Source: Ignavibacteria bacterium (GTDB lineage Bacteria; Bacteroidota; Ignavibacteria; Ignavibacteriales; Melioribacteraceae). From it: a stretch of 9,799 nt of DNA. The notes beneath the pieces are model-generated. The model ran no database searches and was not told where the DNA came from. It was given only the letters and a program-made list of their open reading frames with translations. Positions 4,996-9,799 of the stretch are shown here, piece by piece; position 1 is the first letter of the stretch; the number at the start of each line of letters is the position of its first letter. The stretch spans positions 1 through 9,799 of the forward strand of contig DAIEQP010000294.1 in assembly GCA_027347805.1 (NCBI GenBank), read 5' to 3'. The position numbers and the translations under genes were made by a program.

Positions 4996-7488
4996 TTATA
5001 ATGATTTTACAAATGGTCTCGGTTCACATTTTTCAGAATGAATAATCAGCTTACCATTTTTTAATCCGTCAGCAAAAGCATTCAATATTATTTCACCGCT
5101 TTCCTTTGTAGATTGAATTATTATTTGTGCTTTACCTCCGAATAAATTACGCTGATATTTTCCATCAAGATATTTATCCGCTTCATGACTCGAAGGATCA
5201 CCATTACCAACACCGATTATTTTTCCATTACCTTCCAAAGTAAATTTTACAAGATTAGATGCATCGGGGATTTCATTTCCCTTTTCATCAAGAACTGATA
5301 TAGTAATTACAGAAACATCTTCCCCATCAGCATTTATTTTTACTCTATCGGCAACCAAATTAACTGAAACAGCAGACGCAGATGTTTCCACTTTATCCGA
5401 AATTTCTATTCCGTTTTTGATTCCTTTTGCTTCAAGCACTCCCGGTTCGTATGCTACATCCCATTCAAGATGAGAATTTTTTTCCATGTTTTTCTTTCCC
5501 AGGCTCTTTCCATTTAAAAACAATTCAACGGTTTCGCAATTACTATGTGCCCAGACATTAATTTTTTGCCCTTCCTTCCCTTTCCAACTTGCCTGGCCGC
5601 CAGGCAGGTTCCAGTGCGGAGAAATGTGAAGAACCGGTTTATTAGTCCACCACGATTGATAATAGTAATAATGGTTTTTAGGAAAGCCGCACATATCCAT
5701 AATTCCAAAGTGGGAATTAATACATGGCCAGCTGAAAGGAGTAGGTTCGCCGCGGTAATCAAATCCCGTCCAGGCAAAACCACCTGCCAGCCATTCACGC
5801 GCATCATAAAATTTCCACCAGAATTCTGCAGTAGAACTCCAGAATGTTGTATTCAAATCGTAATCGCGGAGATAACCTTTTGTTGAATCTGTTTCATAAA
5901 CTCCGCGTGTAACAACTGTGCTGGCTTCTTCTGTTCCCCACAAAGGTTGATCAGGATGGTCTTTGTGATACTTATCCATGTCCTGTGTGTTTTTAATATA
6001 ATTAAATCCTCTTACAGGAATAACACTGTTAATGCCTTCAAACTGGTTTCCATTATTACCTGCATAAGTTGAAGTCCGGCTTGGATCCAATTCTTTTTGT
6101 TTTCTTATTAATGATGATGCGATATTTCTTGCTATCTCAGTTCCCTGAACGACCCACTCTTCATTTCCAATCGACCAGCAGATTATTGATGGATGATTTC
6201 TATCTCGCAGAATTAATCTTTCAAACTGATTAATGAATTCAGGTGAACTCCCAATCATTCTATTTTCATCCAGTACCAGCATTCCTAATTGATCACATGC
6301 GTCTAGTAATTCAGGTGTTGGAGGATTATGACTTGAGCGGTAAGCATTAACGCCCATCTCTTTCAACTTTTCTATTCTGAAATATTGCAGCCGATCAGGT
6401 AATGCAGCACCTACACCGGCATGATCCTGGTGACAGCAGACACCCTGAATTTTGACATGCTTTCCATTCAGGAAAAATCCTTTGTCTTTATCAAAGTAGA
6501 GAGAGCGGACACCAAAAGATATTTCGGTTTGATCTACAATGCTTTCATTGCATTTTATTTTTGTAATTAATCTATAAAGATGAGGATCTTCCAGAGACCA
6601 TAAATGAGGTGAAGCAATATCAAGCTTAACAATATTTTTATTTTCTTTCCAGCTATCAATCTTAAAAGAATTTGTTTTAACTGCCTTTATAATCTTTCCC
6701 TGCTGATCAAGTACAGAAAACTCAATTACATAATCAGTATTAACTTCGGATTGGTTTGAAATTTTGGTTTCGATATTAAGTGTAGCAAGTTTATCTTTTA
6801 ATTCACTCCAGACAAATGAACCATTTAATGGAATATGAAGCGGTGAATGTTTTATCAGCCAGACGTGCCGATAAATTCCAGCTCCTTCATAAAACCAGCC
6901 TTCGCTCTGAGTTGCATCGACACGAACAGTAATTACATTTTTAGAATCGTAATTGATATAATCTGTGATATCGTAACTAAAACCGCTGTAACCGCTCAAA
7001 TTGTTTCCAATATAATATCCGTTTACCCAAACAATACAATCACGGAATACCCCATCAAACTGTAATTCAAATCTTTTTCCTTTTTCAGACAAAGGTATGC
7101 TGAATGACTTTCTGTACCAGCCTATTGAAGTTTCAGGATATTGCCTTGAGAGCGGTTTAAATCCCCTAGAACCAATTGACCAGTCTTTAGTATCTTTAAC
7201 AAACGGAAGTTCTACCGCCCAATCATGAGGAAGATCTACTCTGCGCCACAAACTGTCATTGAATTTAATTCCGGCTGCTCCATTTCCCTGTCCTGCTTTT
7301 GCCATTGACCAGCCAGATCCAAATTCAAAATCTTTTTCAATATTATTTGCATCACCTAAATGAAACCGCCAGTCAAAATCCAATAAAAGTTTTTCTCTGA
7401 TCTGAGAGGTATTTTTCTGAGCATAGAAATCATTAAAAACAATACTAGAAATAAGGATAAAAAGTAGAAACCATTTTGAATTTTTCAT
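4996..7488 (-). CDS. Exported GH2 glycoside hydrolase (beta-galactosidase type)
   Basis: An 830-residue retaining glycosidase. The signal peptide spans about 1-23 (FYA before Gln24). Domains in order: GH2 sugar-binding jelly roll (about 30-215), immunoglobulin-like domain (about 220-330), TIM barrel (about 332-615), a DUF4982-like beta domain (about 640-700) and a final immunoglobulin-like domain (about 705-815). The acid/base is Glu443 in SIGNEEW; the nucleophile is most likely Glu520 in PLWGTEEAS. RSSHNPPTPELLDACDQLG is a typical GH2 barrel motif. Beta-galactosidase is the likeliest activity, but related GH2 enzymes cleave other beta-glycosides. It is first in the three-gene operon; the start lacks an obvious Shine-Dalgarno. 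Residues 628-634 (LPGGQAS) are encoded by a palindrome and look like an in-frame insertion between HWN and WKGKEG, near the barrel/C-terminal-domain junction. Confidence 0.93.
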   Translation of the reverse strand: MKNSKWFLLFILISSIVFNDFYAQKNTSQIREKLLLDFDWRFHLGDANNIEKDFEFGSGWSMAKAGQGNGAAGIKFNDSLWRRVDLPHDWAVELPFVKDTKDWSIGSRGFKPLSRQYPETSIGWYRKSFSIPLSEKGKRFELQFDGVFRDCIVWVNGYYIGNNLSGYSGFSYDITDYINYDSKNVITVRVDATQSEGWFYEGAGIYRHVWLIKHSPLHIPLNGSFVWSELKDKLATLNIETKISNQSEVNTDYVIEFSVLDQQGKIIKAVKTNSFKIDSWKENKNIVKLDIASPHLWSLEDPHLYRLITKIKCNESIVDQTEISFGVRSLYFDKDKGFFLNGKHVKIQGVCCHQDHAGVGAALPDRLQYFRIEKLKEMGVNAYRSSHNPPTPELLDACDQLGMLVLDENRMIGSSPEFINQFERLILRDRNHPSIICWSIGNEEWVVQGTEIARNIASSLIRKQKELDPSRTSTYAGNNGNQFEGINSVIPVRGFNYIKNTQDMDKYHKDHPDQPLWGTEEASTVVTRGVYETDSTKGYLRDYDLNTTFWSSTAEFWWKFYDAREWLAGGFAWTGFDYRGEPTPFSWPCINSHFGIMDMCGFPKNHYYYYQSWWTNKPVLHISPHWNLPGGQASWKGKEGQKINVWAHSNCETVELFLNGKSLGKKNMEKNSHLEWDVAYEPGVLEAKGIKNGIEISDKVETSASAVSVNLVADRVKINADGEDVSVITISVLDEKGNEIPDASNLVKFTLEGNGKIIGVGNGDPSSHEADKYLDGKYQRNLFGGKAQIIIQSTKESGEIILNAFADGLKNGKLIIHSEKCEPRPFVKSL
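5586..5610. repeat. 25-bp palindrome inside the GH2 coding sequence
   Basis: AACTTGCCTGGC (5586-5597) and GCCAGGCAGGTT (5599-5610) form 12-bp arms around a single C, with one non-Watson-Crick position. Its GC content is clearly higher than that of the surrounding gene. On the coding strand it supplies the codons for LPGGQAS. Short GC-rich palindromes of the TGCCTG..CAGGCA type are, as I recall, dispersed in Bacteroidota genomes, but the window holds only this one copy. Confidence 0.7.
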
Positions 7489-7591
7489 TATGAGCTCAAA
7501 AATAGTTAGAAAGGAAAAACAGACTACCTCACTTTACGACTTTTTAATTAATTTTGCATATGCTTTTGTCAAAGTTTTAAGGATTGATTTC
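7489..7591. promoter_or_regulatory. Divergent promoter region, GH operon and GNAT/Nudix operon
   Basis: This 103-bp AT-rich region separates divergently read starts, so it should hold promoters for both operons. On the plus strand, TAATTTTG at 7549-7556 matches the Bacteroidota -7 element TAnnTTTG and would place transcription start about 30 bases before the GNAT start; no convincing -33 element is seen. On the minus strand, TTGACA (7572-7567) resembles a -35 box, but the matching -10 (AATTAA, 17 bases on) is poor. GCATATGC (7556-7563) is a perfect 8-bp palindrome overlapping both signals. A possible regulator site is only a guess. Confidence 0.4.
7579..7583 (+). promoter_or_regulatory. Ribosome binding site fixing the first GNAT start
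   Basis: AAGGA lies 8 bases before the ATG at 7592. It decides against the in-frame ATG at 7490, which has no such site, touches the divergent GH2 start and would add 34 residues unrelated to a GNAT fold. Confidence 0.75.
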
Positions 7592-8068
7592 ATGTTAACA
7601 TTTAAACGTGTAACAAGCGATCACCAAGATTTTGTCGAGCTTATCCGTCTGCTTGATCAGGATTTATATTCCAGATATAAAAAAGGTCAGGCAGAATACG
7701 ATAAGTACAACAAAATCGAATTTATAGATACTGTTATTGTAGCTTATCATGAAAATCAAGCCATGGCATGCGGATGTTTTAAAAAATATAACGACACAAC
7801 AATTGAAATAAAAAGAATGTTTGTAAAACCTGAAATGCGTGGAAGAGGAATTGCAAAAAGAATTTTACTTGAACTTGAATCATGGGGAATTCAACAAGGA
7901 TTTTCCAAATCGATTCTTGAAACCGGAACAGGCCAGCCAGAGGCAATAAATCTTTATGAAAAACTTGGCTATAAAAGAATTCCGAACTACGATCAATATG
8001 CAGGCATGCCAGAAAGTGTTTGTATGGAAAAAAACATTCACCTGCGGCCGGCAAATATTGCAACATGA
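7592..8068 (+). CDS. GNAT-family N-acetyltransferase
   Basis: A 158-residue single-domain acetyltransferase using acetyl-CoA; the acceptor is unknown. The acetyl-CoA-binding motif A is EIKRMFVKPEMRGRGIAKR (72-90), with the pyrophosphate loop RGRGIA at 83-88. Later family landmarks are LETGTGQPEAINLYEKLGY (109-127) and NYDQYAGMPESVCMEK (132-147), a combination common in small GNATs of Bacteroidota. The N-terminal LIRLLDQDLYSRY...YDKYN fits the same subgroup. The start at 7592 is supported by AAGGA. It is the first gene of a close-packed operon with a second GNAT 9 bases on. Small-molecule amines or amino-acid-like compounds are plausible substrates, but nothing here defines one. Confidence 0.9.
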   Translation: MLTFKRVTSDHQDFVELIRLLDQDLYSRYKKGQAEYDKYNKIEFIDTVIVAYHENQAMACGCFKKYNDTTIEIKRMFVKPEMRGRGIAKRILLELESWGIQQGFSKSILETGTGQPEAINLYEKLGYKRIPNYDQYAGMPESVCMEKNIHLRPANIAT

Positions 8069-8070
8069 GG
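8067..8070 (+). promoter_or_regulatory. Ribosome binding site supporting a TTG start
   Basis: GAGG, overlapping the stop codon of the preceding gene, lies 7 bases before the TTG at 8078. This favours TTG over the next in-frame ATG at 8120, which would remove the first 14 residues. Confidence 0.65.
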
Positions 8071-8077
8071 ACAACAA

Positions 8078-8509
8078 TTGGAAAAATTAAATTTTAATAT
8101 CAAAGATGGTTTTGATAATATGAATTTTATTCAGGTCACTGAGATGCTTACAAAAGCATACTGGAGTGAAGGAATAAAATTAGAAGAAGTTACAAAAGGC
8201 GCATTTCATTCTGCAGTTGTAGTTGGTGCATTTGATGAGTCTGGAAATCAGGTCGGTTATTCCAGAGCAATATCTGATAGAACTCGGTTCGCTTATATTA
8301 TGGATGTAATAATAGATGAGAGATTCCGCAAACAAGGAATCGGACAGGCACTTGTTAAACATATTCTTAATCATGAGTCACTAAAAGATGTTTATCAATG
8401 GCTCTTGATCACCAAAGATGCACATGAGATGTATGCCAAAATTGGATTTGAAAGAACTAAACGCCCAAATGATTGGATGGAAATAAAAAAAGGAAGGCCA
8501 CAGAGATAA
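8078..8509 (+). CDS. Second GNAT-family N-acetyltransferase, TTG start
   Basis: A 143-residue acetyltransferase from a different GNAT subgroup than its neighbour. Landmarks are AYWSEGIKLEEV near 27-38, VGAFDESGNQVGYSRAISD (49-67), FAYIMDVIIDERFRKQGIG (71-89) with the acetyl-CoA loop RKQGIG, and the closing LLITKDAHEMYAKIGFE (109-125), all characteristic of compact GNATs of about 140 residues. Tyr119 is at the position often serving as general acid in GNATs. The TTG start has GAGG 7 bases upstream. Its TAA stop overlaps the ATG of the Nudix gene by one base (TAATG), so the two are likely translationally coupled. The acceptor substrate is unknown. Low similarity to the first GNAT argues against a recent tandem duplication. 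Confidence 0.88.
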   Translation: MEKLNFNIKDGFDNMNFIQVTEMLTKAYWSEGIKLEEVTKGAFHSAVVVGAFDESGNQVGYSRAISDRTRFAYIMDVIIDERFRKQGIGQALVKHILNHESLKDVYQWLLITKDAHEMYAKIGFERTKRPNDWMEIKKGRPQR

Positions 8510-9054
8510 TGAAAAATTTCAAGGTAGTTGAATCAAATATAGTTTTTAAAGGAAAAGTTTTTGATGTTAAGATGGATACAATTGAATATAACGGGACAGG
8601 TAATCTTGCACCAAGACAAGTAGCCGTCCACCCGGGTGGAGCAGTTGTTTTACCCGTTACAAAAGAGAACAAAATAATTTTTGTTACCCAATATCGTTAT
8701 CCACACGATCAGATAATTTACGAACTTCCTGCCGGCAAATTGGAAAAAGGGGAAGACCCGTTAGTTTGTGCAACTAGAGAACTTAAAGAAGAAACTGGAT
8801 TTACTTCGGAAAATATTACAAAGCTTGGTAAAATTTTCACCACACCCGGATTTTGTGATGAAGTGCTTCATCTTTATCTGGCGGAAAATCTTATCGAAGG
8901 CGAACATGCTCGAGAAGAAGGTGAAGAAGGAATGGAGCTTCATGAATTAACAATTTCGGAAGCAGAAGAAAAAATTCTCACCGGAGAAATTGTAGATGCA
9001 AAATCAATTTGCGGAATAATGATGTTTAAGCTCAACAAGGAACGTAGAATGTAG
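8509..9054 (+). CDS. Nudix hydrolase, ADP-ribose pyrophosphatase type
   Basis: A 181-residue enzyme predicted to hydrolyse ADP-ribose (or a similar nucleoside diphosphate sugar) to AMP and ribose 5-phosphate with divalent metal ions. The Nudix box runs from Gly76 to Phe98 with Glu82, REL at 90-92, the metal-binding pair Glu94/Glu95 and GF at 97-98. VTQYRYPHDQIIYELPAG precedes the box, and Pro113 (TTPGF), 16 residues after Gly97, is the feature that marks ADP-ribose pyrophosphatases. The ATG at 8509 overlaps the preceding TAA by one base; the in-frame ATG at 8473 would lie inside the GNAT gene and add 12 residues without family support. It is last in the GNAT-GNAT-Nudix operon and is followed by a hairpin. 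Confidence 0.93.
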   Translation: MKNFKVVESNIVFKGKVFDVKMDTIEYNGTGNLAPRQVAVHPGGAVVLPVTKENKIIFVTQYRYPHDQIIYELPAGKLEKGEDPLVCATRELKEETGFTSENITKLGKIFTTPGFCDEVLHLYLAENLIEGEHAREEGEEGMELHELTISEAEEKILTGEIVDAKSICGIMMFKLNKERRM

Positions 9055-9077
9055 AGTGTATATTAATTACACTCTGC
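9051..9077. terminator. Likely bidirectional terminator between Nudix and murI
   Basis: GTAGAGTGTA (9051-9060) pairs with TACACTCTGC (9068-9077) across a 7-base loop, giving a 10-bp stem with one wobble pair. It overlaps the end of the Nudix gene and lies just before the end of murI, which comes from the other side. T-rich flanks are present but weak, so termination efficiency is uncertain. Confidence 0.55.
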
Positions 9078-9079
9078 AT

Positions 9080-9799
9080 TTATTCATTTGTCAATTCTTC
9101 CAATTCAACTTTATGCAGCTGAGTAATTTTTTTTCCTAAAAATCTTTCTGCAATTTCCTTAAATTTTATAGGCACATCGCTTACATAGAATTCACTTTTA
9201 CCATGATGCACAGAATGATTTCTCAATCCCCTGCCATTAAGATAATCTTCAACCAGCTTAGCAGCCGGTGTTCCGCTGTGAACTAATTTTATTTTTTTTC
9301 CAACAACTTTTTGAATCACATCCGCAAGTATCGGGTAATGTGTGCACCCCAAAATCAAGCTGTCAATATTTTTCTCTTTAAGGGGAGTTAAATATTCTTT
9401 CGCTATTAATTCAGTTGCCTTCTGATCGGTCCATCCTTCTTCGGCAAGCGGAACAAATAATGGGCACGCCTGTTCAAAAACTTTTACCCTTGAATTTAAT
9501 TTTTTCAGTTCATGAGCATAGGCTTTATTATTAATTGTTGCACGTGTTCCTATCACCCCAATATTTTTGTTTTGTGATTCACTTAAAGCAAATCTAGCAC
9601 CGGGCTCAATCATTCCAATAACAGGAACAGTTAAAAATTTTCTTAATTCATTAAGAGCAACCGACGATGCGGTGTTACACGCAACAACAAGAAGCTTAAT
9701 ATTTTTTCTGAGTAAAAAATTTGCCGCCTGAATTGAATATTCAACAACTGTGTCGTTGGATTTACTTCCGTATGGTACACGTGCAGTATCGCCAAAGTA
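9080..9799 (-). CDS. murI: Glutamate racemase, N-terminus cut by the window edge
   Basis: This enzyme interconverts L- and D-glutamate, supplying D-glutamate for peptidoglycan in the cytoplasm, without cofactor. The reading frame is open to the right edge, giving 238 residues here; about 30 N-terminal residues are missing compared with typical MurI. The visible sequence begins with YFGDTARVPYGSKSND. The two catalytic cysteines are in VVACNTASS (codon 9679-9677) and LGCTHYP (codon 9346-9344), and the conserved VIGMIEPGA lies between them. An internal ATG at 9613 is not the start, because the first catalytic cysteine lies upstream of it. It is convergent with the Nudix operon. Nothing appears truncated apart from the window cut. 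Confidence 0.96.
   Translation of the reverse strand, partial: YFGDTARVPYGSKSNDTVVEYSIQAANFLLRKNIKLLVVACNTASSVALNELRKFLTVPVIGMIEPGARFALSESQNKNIGVIGTRATINNKAYAHELKKLNSRVKVFEQACPLFVPLAEEGWTDQKATELIAKEYLTPLKEKNIDSLILGCTHYPILADVIQKVVGKKIKLVHSGTPAAKLVEDYLNGRGLRNHSVHHGKSEFYVSDVPIKFKEIAERFLGKKITQLHKVELEELTNE

Noticed and set aside
5514..5886. Open frames in other phases within the GH2 gene, on both strands
   Set aside because: They are shadows of GH2 codons; the GH2 frame has complete domain architecture and catalytic motifs through this stretch.
7490..7591. N-terminal extension of the first GNAT from an ATG at 7490
   Set aside because: There is no ribosome binding site there, it sits against the divergent GH2 start, and the added 34 residues do not fit the family. 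AAGGA before 7592 marks the real start.
8044..8055. GC-rich TGCGGCCGGCA near the end of the first GNAT as a repeat copy
   Set aside because: Its two halves are not clean reverse complements and it shares little with the GH2 palindrome beyond GC content.
8730..8737. TGCCGGCA palindrome in the Nudix gene as a second copy of the GH2 repeat
   Set aside because: It encodes the LPAG residues conserved in ADP-ribose pyrophosphatases just before the Nudix box, so protein conservation explains it, and its arms are too short.
9614..9799. Ending murI at the ATG at 9613
   Set aside because: The frame remains open to the edge and encodes the GDTARVPYG and ACNTASS motifs, including a catalytic cysteine, so the gene continues beyond the window.

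Overview
The window is AT-rich, densely packed bacterial DNA that looks chromosomal. Its protein families suggest the Bacteroidota/Ignavibacteriota side of the FCB group: a DPP5-like S9 peptidase, a GH2 enzyme with a DUF4982-type C-terminal half, a GH29-B fucosidase, an outer-membrane-type lipocalin, and one TAnnTTTG promoter-like element. This placement is inferred from protein style and not from any marker gene. No rRNA, tRNA, CRISPR array, transposase or phage gene was seen, and no gene-free stretch reaches 300 bases.

Left part (1-2567, plus strand). The 3' end of an S9 peptidase is followed closely by a small DUF1232 membrane protein, and a strong intrinsic terminator ends that unit. Next is a two-gene unit: a membrane sensor made only of an extracytoplasmic Cache-like domain plus HAMP with no output domain, and 14 bases later a 75-residue soluble protein with a YIGPAA motif. 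A Blc-type lipoprotein lipocalin follows and overlaps, tail to tail, the last gene of the next block.

Middle part (2551-7488, minus strand). This is a compact three-gene operon transcribed as exported GH2 (beta-galactosidase type), a cytoplasmic thymidylate-synthase-superfamily protein, then exported GH29-B alpha-L-fucosidase. The two hydrolases fit stepwise removal of fucose and galactose from branched glycans. The nucleotide-enzyme homologue between them is the least expected gene in the window; it keeps most thymidylate synthase landmarks but has changes next to the catalytic cysteine. The GH2 gene carries an in-frame 25-bp palindrome that appears to add seven residues between two parts of a familiar family motif.

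Right part (7489-9799). A roughly 100-bp divergent intergenic region separates the glycosidase operon from a tightly spaced plus-strand operon: GNAT acetyltransferase, a second unrelated GNAT with a TTG start, and an ADP-ribose pyrophosphatase-type Nudix hydrolase. A symmetrical hairpin then lies between this operon and a convergent glutamate racemase gene (murI), which is cut by the right edge.

Best candidates for something undescribed: (1) the thymidylate-synthase-like gene in a glycosidase operon, (2) the output-less Cache-HAMP sensor with its YIGPAA partner, and (3) the palindromic insertion inside the GH2 coding sequence.
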